Assembly: GCA_031292275.1 (NCBI GenBank) | Contig: JARLHL010000100.1 | Span: 50,157-114,156, forward strand | Source: Desulfocapsaceae bacterium | Lineage (GTDB): Bacteria > Desulfobacterota > Desulfobulbia > Desulfobulbales > Desulfocapsaceae | Length of the DNA stretch: 64,000 nt | Reading direction: 5' to 3' | In this document: positions 24,719-33,376 of the stretch, piece by piece | Layout: the number at the start of each line of letters is the position of its first letter | Numbering within the stretch: position 1 is the stretch's first letter | The notes under the pieces: model-generated | Told to the model about the DNA's origin: nothing | Database searches by the model: none | The model's input: the letters and a program-made list of their open reading frames with translations, nothing else | Made by a program: the position numbers and the translations under genes

Positions 24719-26359
24719 ATGGAATCGGATTTTTTAGTTATTGGAAGTGGTATAGCAGGTCTCTCCTATGCACTCAGGGTTGCACAACTGGGGAGCGTCG
24801 TGGTCGTAACGAAAAAAAGGGACATCGACACGGCGACCAATCTGGCTCAGGGGGGGATAGCCGCAGTCTTATCGAAGGAGGACTCCTACGATCTGCATGA
24901 ACAGGATACGCTTATCTCGGGAGCAGGGCTCTGCGATCTGGACGTGGTCCGAACAGTTGTCCGAGAGGGGCCGGATAGAATCCGAGATCTCATTGACATT
25001 GGGGTCCAGTTTGTAAAGGACGAATCGGACAAGAATCTGAGCCTAGGGCGGGAAGGCGGACATTCGAGACGTCGGGTGGCTCATGCTTATGATTTGACCG
25101 GTAGAGAGATTGAGCGGGCACTTTTGGAAAAGGTCAAAGCCAATACCAACATCAGGCTCTGCGAGAATCATTCTGCAGTTGATCTCCTTATTGTGGAGAG
25201 AGACAATGATGGGGTAAAGCAAAGAACCTGTGCTGGCGCCTACGTTTTAGAGCGGGCTGGCCAGGTGGTTCCCTATCGGGCAAAAGTGACTACGCTTTGC
25301 ACGGGGGGGAGCGGGAAGGTCTATCTCTATACCAGCAATCCGGATATTGCCACCGGGGACGGCATAGCCATGGCCTTTCGAGCAGGGGCAAAAGTTGCCA
25401 ATATGGAGTTCGTCCAATTTCATCCTACCTGTCTTTTCCATCCGAGCGCAAAGAATTTCCTGATCTCGGAGGCCGTTCGCGGGGAAGGCGCCATTCTTAT
25501 CCATAAGGATGCCACCCGATTTATGGAAAAATATGATAAACGGCTGGAACTTGCAACCAGAGACACTGTGGCGCGAGCAATAGATAAGGAGATGAAAGAA
25601 CGCGGCGTAGATTGCGTCTATCTGGATATCACTGCTCGGGATGCGGAATTCCTGAAAAAGCGCTTTCCAAATATCTATACGAAATGTTTAGAATATGGGA
25701 TTGATTTAACGAGGCAGCCAATACCTGTTGTCCCGGCAGCCCACTATATGTGCGGCGGCGTTCTGACCGATCTGTGGGGACGGACCTCGATTGAGGGACT
25801 GTTTGCCCTTGGTGAGACAGCCTGCACAGGACTCCATGGCGGCAACAGGCTGGCTAGCAATTCTCTGCTGGAGGCTGTGGTCTTCTCGGAGAGGGCGTAC
25901 GCATATTGTGAAAAAAACTGGTCCATACTGTCACACATTCAGCTGCAGGATGTAGATCCCTGGCTGGCCGGCAGGGCTGTACCTCTGGAGGAGGAGATAC
26001 TGGTCAATCACAATTGGGATCTGATCAGAAGGACGATGTGGAACTATGTAGGCATTGTTCGAACCACCAAACGTCTTGAACTGGCCAGACAGCGGATGCT
26101 CGATATCGCAACAGAAATCGAGCAGCATTATCGTGATTATTTTGTAACAGCCAATATGGTGGAGTTGAGAAATATTACCTGGATTGCACTGATGATTATT
26201 TATGCTTCCTTAAAACGTAAAGAATCCAGGGGATTACATTATATTCTGGACTTTCCTGATCAAGATGAACTCTATCGATGTTGGGAAGTTTTCAGCAAAA
26301 AGGAGGGCGGTAAAAATCCTTGGGATATCGTATCCTGCGCTCACGCTAAGAAACTATAA
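24719..26359 (+). CDS. nadB: L-aspartate oxidase
   Basis: The first enzyme of the aspartate route to NAD: FAD-dependent oxidation of L-aspartate to iminoaspartate, using fumarate or another acceptor under anoxia. The 546-residue protein has the FAD motif LVIGSGIAGLSYAL at the start, NLAQGGIAAV, the active-site regions EFVQFHPTCL and SEAVRGEGAIL, and the late FAD motif LHGGNRLASNSLLE. The partner nadA is not in the window. It is read away from parS, with its promoter in the region shared with parA. Confidence 0.96.
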   Translation: MESDFLVIGSGIAGLSYALRVAQLGSVVVVTKKRDIDTATNLAQGGIAAVLSKEDSYDLHEQDTLISGAGLCDLDVVRTVVREGPDRIRDLIDIGVQFVKDESDKNLSLGREGGHSRRRVAHAYDLTGREIERALLEKVKANTNIRLCENHSAVDLLIVERDNDGVKQRTCAGAYVLERAGQVVPYRAKVTTLCTGGSGKVYLYTSNPDIATGDGIAMAFRAGAKVANMEFVQFHPTCLFHPSAKNFLISEAVRGEGAILIHKDATRFMEKYDKRLELATRDTVARAIDKEMKERGVDCVYLDITARDAEFLKKRFPNIYTKCLEYGIDLTRQPIPVVPAAHYMCGGVLTDLWGRTSIEGLFALGETACTGLHGGNRLASNSLLEAVVFSERAYAYCEKNWSILSHIQLQDVDPWLAGRAVPLEEEILVNHNWDLIRRTMWNYVGIVRTTKRLELARQRMLDIATEIEQHYRDYFVTANMVELRNITWIALMIIYASLKRKESRGLHYILDFPDQDELYRCWEVFSKKEGGKNPWDIVSCAHAKKL

Positions 26360-26541
26360 TTGTTTAAGAATTTTCTTTAATAAGCATGACCTGATGGCCC
26401 CGTGCCGATTGCGGATTCATCTCTCTTTCGCGCATGGGGTCACGCTTCTGATCTGAAGTGTTCCTGCGGGCCTTGGATTTTTCCTTTGGGCCCGTGTTTA
26501 CTGCGCTGTTATAGCCGGCCAATCCGTCCCAGGCATGCAGC

Positions 26542-29274
26542 TTAGACCGGAAATACATTGTTACTACCGGCAAAGGCCTCTTTTGCTTCTCGAATCATGG
26601 CATTGATAAACCAGGATCCGTTGCCGGTAATCCGTCCCAGCTCCCCCTTTTCAATCAATCCTTGTCGTTGCCAGCGCTCCCTGACCACAGACAGCCCTAA
26701 GGCTTCAGCCGGATCTCGCATCAAGGCCCCGCTTATCAGCTGGGCAATCAGCGGGTTCAGTCGGCGCTCGGAAGCAGTTTCGTCAACGCCACCCTCAAGG
26801 AGCGGAAAGTTTGCGTCGTGCTGAAAGGCCTTTCCGGAAAGGGGTGGACAACGGTAATGGAGGCCCCCGAAAACACCATCAGCCGAGGCGCCGACGGCCA
26901 GCAGATCTTCGCCCCGCCGGGCATGGGTATAATAGAGATTGCGATCTTCGGCCCGCGCATAGTGACAGAAATGATTCTTCCGGTAGCCTGCCTGCAGCAG
27001 CATTTTATCTGCTGCAATAAACAGGCAGTAATCATGTATGACGTCTGAATATCGGCCGATATCTGATCCGACAAAACGCCGGTTGCGCCGGCTGCGGTTG
27101 AACCGGTAAAGGGAGATGCCGTGTATGCCCAGACTGATCAACTGCTGAAGGCCGGCCAAGAAACCTGAAACGGTCTCGCCCGGCAGGCCGTAGAGCAGAT
27201 CGACGGTGCTAATGAAGCCGCGGTCAAGACAGATCTCAAGGCGGGCCAGCACACTTTTTGTCGCCTCCTGTCTGCCGATTGCCGTACGCAGGGGCTCTTC
27301 CATGGTCTGGACCCCGACATGCAGCCGCCGAAAACCCCGATCCCGCAAGCAGGCAAGATGATGGTCGCTGATGAGGGCCGCTGTGGTCTCGATGGCCCAT
27401 TCGGTCTCGCCGCTGGTGTTGAAGTGTCCGGCGAGGGTTGAAACGATGTCATTGAACCTGTCCTGAGCAAGCGAGTTCGGCGTGCCGCCGCCGAAGTGCA
27501 CCGTGGTAACCGGCCGTGCCGCCAAACCGGGCAAAGAGGCCCACTGTCCCATCTCCCGCAGCAGACCTTCGACATAGACGCTCCTCAGCCGATGAGCCGG
27601 ATCTACAGGGAGTGCATGGCAATCGCAGAAACCGCAGCGTTGATTACAGAATGGAATATGGATATAAACCGATATCGGCGAGGGCTTGACCTCGGCCGGT
27701 ATTGCCTTGAGTCTGTTCCACGTTGCTTCCCCGTCCAGGCAGAATCCTCTCTCCCTCCAGAGAGGCTGCGGCAGGTTCCTGTCTTCAAGATGATAGCCGC
27801 CCTCAATCGATTGCCAGCTCTCGCGTATCGCCTCTCTGATGTCAGCGGGAACCGCGGCCAGAACGGCTCTCATCGATTCCGGCCAGGACGACCCTGTGTT
27901 GAAGGCTCGAGAAGGTATTTCTTCGGCGAGCAGCTCCAGTGCCGCCTGTTCGATAAGCTGCAAGCCGATCTGCTCATTCAGGCGGCAACGGAAGGATCTG
28001 CGGGGCGCATCCGCCCCGGCCTGCCGCCTCGCTGTCGAACAGGATTCGGGACAGGAGCGGCTGCAGTGAAAGGAGGCAAAACAGTTTTGGCAATACTCCG
28101 GTATCTCGTGGGATTTCGAGCGCAGACGCACGGCTTTCTCCATTTCAAGTCGAAACACCCGCTCCTTTCGATCAAACCGTCCAATGATCCGATCGGCATA
28201 GTGCAAATCCTGGCCATCGATACAAAAAAAACAGGCAACGGCATGGCCGTCAGGGGTAAGATGCAGGGCCTGGCGCAGGACGTTGCGGTACGGACCATGC
28301 AATTCATGGAGACGGATGCCGGAAAAGCCGAGCTCCGCCCCTTGAGAAAGGGCAGAGCGCCGGGCCTCCATAAAATTTTTCGCCCACCGCCCGGCATCCT
28401 GCTGGGTCCAACCCGGACGGGCTTGTCCTTCAAGGATATATGCGGGCTCAAAACGGATCGATTGAGCCCCCAATACGCCGACGAGGTAATCAAGGATCTC
28501 CTTCTGGCGTTCAACTGTGCCGGCGGTGATGGTTGCCCTGATCTCCAGGTGCGCGCCTTCCCGCACTATGGCCCGGGCCGTCTGCCGGACCCGCTTCGAA
28601 CTTCCGCCCCCCTTCGTTTGCGGTCGCTGATGATCCTGGATATCAGGCGGGCCGTCACAGGACAGGCCAATGTGCTGGAATGTGGCCCCGAGCCACTGCG
28701 CCTGCTGCAAAGACAGCATACCATTGGTGGCGATGAAGCCGGTCCATGCAAGGCCTGAGGCCGCGGCTATGCGCTTGCTGGTCTGCACCAGGCGATGTAA
28801 AAGCTCCCCATGCAGGGTCGGCTCACCGCCACCGTGGACCACCAAACGGAAGGGTTTATTCTTCCGGTGACAGTTTTGAGCGACCAGTTCGGCGGCAGCG
28901 GCAAAGGTTGCGACATCAATAAGCGGATAAGGTCCGCAGTCCGGGTCATGCCCGCGGCCGTTTGCTGCAGCTGCGAAACAGTAGCTGCAGCGAAGATTAC
29001 ACTGATTGCTGAGATACACAATGAGGCATTCCGGTGCGAACGCCTCATTGAGCTGAAAATTTCTCCGCGCAATTGCACTATGGGCATGATCGGTCAACCA
29101 CTGCATTTGCGGACCGAGCAGCGGATCCTCCGAAACCATGACCCCTTCCTGCCAGGCCTGCCGGATCATCTCGGCGTGCCGCCGTTCGACTACCGCCACT
29201 GTTCCGGGGCAGTACAGCACTGGAATGGCAAGCTGATCGAGGAAGTAAATCGGCAGGTTCGGATGGATGCGCAT
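26542..29274 (-). CDS. Double radical SAM protein: SPASM-type plus HemN/HemW-type
   Basis: This 910-residue protein holds two radical SAM sites. The first has CxxxCxxC in SNQCNLRCSYCFAA (C92, C96, C99), a glycine-rich GGGEPTLHG stretch, and a SPASM-like cysteine set (CFFCIDG and CQNCFASFHCSRSCPESC). The second begins at about residue 535 with YIHIPFCNQRCGFCDCH (C543, C547, C550), VHFGGGTPNSLAQDRF and IDLLYGLPGET-like VDLLYGLPGETV, the pattern of HemN/HemW proteins. A linker of about 90 residues joins them. Last gene of the RiPP-like operon, three bases after the previous stop. The first half may modify the peptide; the second could act in a further step or be a heme- or methyl-type chemistry (inference). 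Confidence 0.88.
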   Translation of the reverse strand: MRIHPNLPIYFLDQLAIPVLYCPGTVAVVERRHAEMIRQAWQEGVMVSEDPLLGPQMQWLTDHAHSAIARRNFQLNEAFAPECLIVYLSNQCNLRCSYCFAAAANGRGHDPDCGPYPLIDVATFAAAAELVAQNCHRKNKPFRLVVHGGGEPTLHGELLHRLVQTSKRIAAASGLAWTGFIATNGMLSLQQAQWLGATFQHIGLSCDGPPDIQDHQRPQTKGGGSSKRVRQTARAIVREGAHLEIRATITAGTVERQKEILDYLVGVLGAQSIRFEPAYILEGQARPGWTQQDAGRWAKNFMEARRSALSQGAELGFSGIRLHELHGPYRNVLRQALHLTPDGHAVACFFCIDGQDLHYADRIIGRFDRKERVFRLEMEKAVRLRSKSHEIPEYCQNCFASFHCSRSCPESCSTARRQAGADAPRRSFRCRLNEQIGLQLIEQAALELLAEEIPSRAFNTGSSWPESMRAVLAAVPADIREAIRESWQSIEGGYHLEDRNLPQPLWRERGFCLDGEATWNRLKAIPAEVKPSPISVYIHIPFCNQRCGFCDCHALPVDPAHRLRSVYVEGLLREMGQWASLPGLAARPVTTVHFGGGTPNSLAQDRFNDIVSTLAGHFNTSGETEWAIETTAALISDHHLACLRDRGFRRLHVGVQTMEEPLRTAIGRQEATKSVLARLEICLDRGFISTVDLLYGLPGETVSGFLAGLQQLISLGIHGISLYRFNRSRRNRRFVGSDIGRYSDVIHDYCLFIAADKMLLQAGYRKNHFCHYARAEDRNLYYTHARRGEDLLAVGASADGVFGGLHYRCPPLSGKAFQHDANFPLLEGGVDETASERRLNPLIAQLISGALMRDPAEALGLSVVRERWQRQGLIEKGELGRITGNGSWFINAMIREAKEAFAGSNNVFPV

Positions 29275-29277
29275 TGC

Positions 29278-31257
29278 TTATCCCATCCCGTGCTGATCGA
29301 AATAGTCGCGGCAGATCGAACAGGAATCGCAGCGTTTGCCGCAGGTGAAGGTCGCGCGGTAAAATCCCTCGTCTATCTTCACGGGGTGCAATGGCGATGC
29401 CGGGCCGCCGCCGATCCTATCGGGTGTAAGAGGAGAACCCGTCATATAGGCATCAAGGACCTGAAGATAGTGTTCCGGATTCTGTAAAGTTGCCCGGCCC
29501 GCCAGTTTCATCTCGTCAGCAATGCCGTCAAAAAGGTGCAGGTGCTGGGGCAGAACCCAGGCCCCGGTCAGCCGCATCCAGGGACGGCGGTCAAGAAATC
29601 GGCGGCAAAGCGACAGCGGAGGATCGACCGAATAGGCCATCTCGTAAAAATGCTGGGTCCTGCACAGGCAGTCCGGCACGCAGGCCTCATTGACGAGCAG
29701 CCTAATACGCCCGCAAAAGGCTTCGGCCACAGCCTGAAGCGCCCGTTTATCCCGCATTATCCGGGTGGACGGAACCAACCTGTCGCAGAGGTTGCCCAAG
29801 AGCAGGGCCTGCTGTGGTTTGGCAACATCCATAAGTACGGATGCCGTGAGCGATATTTCCGGCAGGGCCTCCTTTATCCGCAGCGCGAGCCCGTAATCGG
29901 CGACGGAAACGCCCTGCAGGTTCCCGATATTTTGTAGATTTCGCAGCTTCTCAATAACAAACGGAGCAATGCGGTCCACCGGTTGCGGCAGGATCACCGG
30001 GTTGACGATGATCCCTACAGGAAGCGGCGAGGAGCGTAGAAAGCCGTCAAGATAACGGGATGCCTGCACCGGTCGACCGGATGGAAGAACCATGCCGGGC
30101 AGGGGACAGTACACCTCCTGGATTCTGTTGCCGTACAGGGAGTATATTTGTTTCCAGAAGGAAGGCGGCTGGTCGATGTACGGAATAGTCCAGGAAATCG
30201 GCGGGGCCGGACCAGGCCGGCCGACTGCAGCACAATCCGAAGGCTCGTCACCCCGGCATGGCGAGGCCGCTGCCTGTGGCGATAGAGCGAGACGGCCGGG
30301 TACTGGGACTGCAAATGGGACATGCCGCAGCCGCTGCAGCGCTACAGCCAGGCAGCCGCCGCTGCAACGGCCTTCAGAGCGCAGGATACAGTCGTTGCAG
30401 CAGCGAAATATCCCGGCTTGACGGAGATGGGCCAGCTTCCGGGTAAAGAGATCCTGCACCTCGGCGCAGCGGCTGTCGGCATCCATATTCATGCCGGCGA
30501 CCCTGGCCAGCGGATAGCAGGGGATCAAACGGCCGTCAGGCAAGAGATCCGGCAGCGGATTGCAGCGCAGGCCGGGGAGTTGGCCGATCTCCTGCAGCAG
30601 GCCCAGATCCGCCTCGGCAAACATGCACGGCACGAATCCGCAATCAAGTTCAATACGTATCCCTCTTTTTCGGGCCCTGCGCAAAAAATGACCGATGCGC
30701 TCCCCCACGGCCAGATAATGGCGCGGATGAAGAAAAAAATTTTCAGCACCGGGAGAGGGATGCGCAATCCCAAGCCTGATCTGCGGTGCAAGCCCGAATG
30801 CGCTGACTGCATCCAGCAGAAAACCGAGATCAGCTCCGGGCGAATCGATAGTGTAGCCAAGATGCAGCCGGGGACCGAAGGCTCGGCAGACCTGCCGCAA
30901 CCGGTCTTGGTTTTTTCCTTTCCCGAAGATCAAGGGATCGGTATTGATCAGGATGGAAAGCCGGTCTTCAGGAAAGCGGCGCAGCCGGTCGATGGACTTT
31001 CGGGGCATCCGGCCATTGGAGAAGAGGAGCAGGTCAAAACCGCGCCCTTCGACGGCACTGACGAAATCCGAAAACCGGGGATGAATGGTCGGCTCCCCGC
31101 CCAGCAACCGGGCCTGCGTAATCCCGGAACGATGGAGGCAATCAAGTGCCTGCTCAAAGACGGCAGGGTCCATATGTTGGGACTCGCTCGCAACGGATCC
31201 GGCGAAACAATAGCGGCAGGAGCGGTTGCACTGCGAGGTGATCGCGATATTGGTCAT
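29278..31257 (-). CDS. Radical SAM protein with C-terminal U32-like half
   Basis: 659 residues. The radical SAM motif is at the very start: ITSQCNRSCRYCFAG (C10, C14, C17), with LLGGEPTIHP following. Cysteines in CCNDCILRSEGRCSGGC near residue 290 resemble an auxiliary cluster site. The C-terminal half (about 350-650) reads like a TIM-barrel-type domain with LLVNEACVPDCLCRTQHFYE and ends in TCGKRCDSCSICRDYFDQ. The NEACVPDCLCRTQHF element reminds me of peptidase U32-like proteins, a link I cannot verify here. The start overlaps the upstream small PqqD-like gene (ATGA). Confidence 0.82.
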   Translation of the reverse strand: MTNIAITSQCNRSCRYCFAGSVASESQHMDPAVFEQALDCLHRSGITQARLLGGEPTIHPRFSDFVSAVEGRGFDLLLFSNGRMPRKSIDRLRRFPEDRLSILINTDPLIFGKGKNQDRLRQVCRAFGPRLHLGYTIDSPGADLGFLLDAVSAFGLAPQIRLGIAHPSPGAENFFLHPRHYLAVGERIGHFLRRARKRGIRIELDCGFVPCMFAEADLGLLQEIGQLPGLRCNPLPDLLPDGRLIPCYPLARVAGMNMDADSRCAEVQDLFTRKLAHLRQAGIFRCCNDCILRSEGRCSGGCLAVALQRLRHVPFAVPVPGRLALSPQAAASPCRGDEPSDCAAVGRPGPAPPISWTIPYIDQPPSFWKQIYSLYGNRIQEVYCPLPGMVLPSGRPVQASRYLDGFLRSSPLPVGIIVNPVILPQPVDRIAPFVIEKLRNLQNIGNLQGVSVADYGLALRIKEALPEISLTASVLMDVAKPQQALLLGNLCDRLVPSTRIMRDKRALQAVAEAFCGRIRLLVNEACVPDCLCRTQHFYEMAYSVDPPLSLCRRFLDRRPWMRLTGAWVLPQHLHLFDGIADEMKLAGRATLQNPEHYLQVLDAYMTGSPLTPDRIGGGPASPLHPVKIDEGFYRATFTCGKRCDSCSICRDYFDQHGMG

Positions 31258-31535
31258 GCCCCCTCACAAGGTATCAGCCAGCCATCTCGGAGCCAGGATT
31301 CGAGGCAGTCGGAAAGAAATGCGGCGGCATCGTCCATCTCCATGCCGAGAATCACGCTGATCATAAAAATACGGAGTTTTTCAGGACGGTTACGCGTAAG
31401 CAGATCCCAGACCGCTCCCTCGGAACACGAGAGTATCTTTGTGCGGTTTCCTGTAAAATCGAGCAGCAACAGGCCACCGCAATCGACAATCCAGGAGATG
31501 TGTTCAGGACAACGCAGGGCCTTCGGTTTTTTCAT
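31254..31535 (-). CDS. Small PqqD-like protein (RiPP recognition element)
   Basis: 93 residues, starting at 31535, overlapping its neighbours by four bases at both ends (ATGA). The layout matches PqqD-type proteins: a beta-hairpin (HISWIVDCGGLLLLDFTGN), then TKILSCSEGAVWDLL, then helices. PqqD-like domains bind the leader part of RiPP precursors and deliver it to a radical SAM enzyme. This is the second such domain in the operon. The upstream open frame that extends the same stop is a shadow of the preceding gene. Confidence 0.75.
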   Translation of the reverse strand: MKKPKALRCPEHISWIVDCGGLLLLDFTGNRTKILSCSEGAVWDLLTRNRPEKLRIFMISVILGMEMDDAAAFLSDCLESWLRDGWLIPCEGA

Positions 31536-32929
31536 CGGCTGACTCCGATCCTGTCGGAACGCTGCAGGGCCAGCGCCTCCATGGCCTGCCGGTCGGCAAG
31601 CAGAACACGTGCCGCCTGCTCCTCCCCCATTGCATCGAGAAGCATGGATGCCGAGATCAGACGGGTCTGAATGCAATAGTCCTGATATTGCAGTGAACTT
31701 CCGGGCGGAGTATGACTGACGTGGCAACCGCCGCCACAGCTCCATCTGCAAAAGCAGTTGATGCATCGAGGCTTGTCCTCCGCAAGACGCCGCAGCCTCA
31801 AAATCGCATCGGCATCGACAGTGACGGAACCGTCGGCGGAAATTCTGCCCACATCCAGAGCAAGCCCCGCTTGCCGCCATGCCGCTTGGGGCAGGTAGCA
31901 GCTGCTGATCCGCCCGTCAGGCGACACGATCAGGGTATCCCTGCCCACCGGGCAAAAACCGGCGCAGTTGCCGTCCATCGATTGGGCGGCAGCGTAGACG
32001 GAGCGAATGCCGTGCCGCTGCATCACCTTCCTGGCCTGATAATAGCTGCGGGCAAAAACATATGGATCGGGCGGGCTGAGCCCCGCGGCCTGTGATTTGG
32101 CATTCATCGACAGGGTCTCGAAATTGACCGCGGCAGGCCGGAATTCGCGGCAAAACCAGTCGGCGATCTCCTCAAGCGCATCGACATTCGCGGTCGTAAC
32201 GCAGCAGCGGAGACAAAGCTCCGCAGGGGATCCGGCCAGCAGCATGGCGCTTTGCCGCACCTCTTCGAAGCTGCCCCGGCGGCTATCCATGGGGCGATGC
32301 AGATCATGCACCTCTCTGAATCCATCGAACGAGAGGATTACGGCATCGAAATAATCGCCGACAAAGCGGGCGTAATCGGCCTCGAAGACGCCATTGGTCG
32401 AGACCTCGAAGTGGGGGGTCAGATTATTTCGCGCTGCCAGCACACGGCCGCGGTGAACGACCGTCTCGACCACATCCCTGGCGATAAAGGGTTCGCCTCC
32501 GAAGAAGTGGATTTCCATCAGATCCTGCCCCGATCGCTGCAGAAAACCGGCATACCAGTCCGCAGCGGCCCTGGCCATGCGGAGATCCATGGTGCGATGG
32601 CTTGCAGCGCCTGCGCCGAAGTCACAATACCTGCAGGCGATATTGCAGGCCCTGGTCGGAAGTATGCCCAGGAACTGGGGATGGAGCGGTGCCTGGTCCT
32701 GCCGCTGCGAACAAGGGGCGGCCTGGTTCAGAAGAGCCGCAAGCTCCGCCACGCTGGCAGATACGGATTCGGGAAGGGCAACTCCTGAAAGCTGTTGCCG
32801 TAATGACTTCAGCGCTGCACCGTTTATCAGCGCGGAGACGCCGGCCACAGGATTGCAGACAAGAAAGGCCTGCCGGACCGGCAGAGCGAAGACCTCCGCC
32901 CCGGAACCCATTGGAGCCCCTGTTCTCAT
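31532..32929 (-). CDS. Radical SAM/SPASM peptide-modifying enzyme
   Basis: 465 residues. The radical SAM cluster motif is LPTRACNIACRYCDFG (C95, C99, C102), followed by FFGGEPFIARDV and STNG. The SPASM-type region has CAGFCPVGRDTLIVSPDGRI and SSCYL, then CINCFCRWSCGGGCHVS. This is the standard plan of enzymes that form thioether or carbon-carbon bonds on peptides. The N-terminal ~90 residues before the first motif are not recognised. It overlaps the PqqD-like genes on both sides. Confidence 0.9.
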   Translation of the reverse strand: MRTGAPMGSGAEVFALPVRQAFLVCNPVAGVSALINGAALKSLRQQLSGVALPESVSASVAELAALLNQAAPCSQRQDQAPLHPQFLGILPTRACNIACRYCDFGAGAASHRTMDLRMARAAADWYAGFLQRSGQDLMEIHFFGGEPFIARDVVETVVHRGRVLAARNNLTPHFEVSTNGVFEADYARFVGDYFDAVILSFDGFREVHDLHRPMDSRRGSFEEVRQSAMLLAGSPAELCLRCCVTTANVDALEEIADWFCREFRPAAVNFETLSMNAKSQAAGLSPPDPYVFARSYYQARKVMQRHGIRSVYAAAQSMDGNCAGFCPVGRDTLIVSPDGRISSCYLPQAAWRQAGLALDVGRISADGSVTVDADAILRLRRLAEDKPRCINCFCRWSCGGGCHVSHTPPGSSLQYQDYCIQTRLISASMLLDAMGEEQAARVLLADRQAMEALALQRSDRIGVSR

Positions 32930-33339
32930 CCCAGCCCCCCTGCCGGCTGGCAGATCCCGGCCTCGGCCAACTGCACAAACAGGCGTTTGACGGTCGAAAA
33001 GGCAGCCTCCCGATCGAACTGGAATTCGGCCTGAAAAAGATTGCAGATCCCGTCGATTGAATGCCTGCCGTCAAAACAGGCAAGCATATACGCTTCACGC
33101 TCGTCCACCGGCCGGTAGCGCCTTAACTCTCCATCTTCCCAATGCCTGATGAGCAGCCAGCCGTCTTTGATGCTGGCAAGCCCGTCGCTGCGAAAGACGG
33201 GGACCATGGTCCGGAGGACGGCTTCCGGCACCTGGTCCAGCTCATCGAGCCGGAGCTGCGGCGTGCCTCGCAGCTCGTCTGCCAGGGAAAGTGTCCCGGC
33301 AACAAACGACTTCAAAAATGATCTTCTAGCGCTGTCCAT
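32926..33339 (-). CDS. PqqD-like protein with an RRSFLK N-terminus
   Basis: 137 residues. The beginning MDSARRSFLKSFVAGTLSLA resembles a twin-arginine signal, though its hydrophobic part is short, so export is doubtful. From about residue 45 there is a PqqD-like fold: SDGLASIKDGWLLIRHW, then YRPVDEREAYMLACFDG, then LFQAEFQFDREAAFSTVKRL. It should act as leader-recognition protein for the WD40 precursor next door. It overlaps the SPASM enzyme by four bases. The start is not certain: an in-frame GTG 24 bases upstream is possible. Confidence 0.72.
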   Translation of the reverse strand: MDSARRSFLKSFVAGTLSLADELRGTPQLRLDELDQVPEAVLRTMVPVFRSDGLASIKDGWLLIRHWEDGELRRYRPVDEREAYMLACFDGRHSIDGICNLFQAEFQFDREAAFSTVKRLFVQLAEAGICQPAGGLG

Positions 33340-33376
33340 ACATGAGAACCAATCCTTCACTCCCCAGACCCGGCGT

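Noticed and set aside
31536..31880. Long 5' extension of the small PqqD-like gene
   Set aside because: The extension is the shadow of the upstream radical SAM gene in another frame; the ATG at 31535 gives a complete PqqD-like domain.
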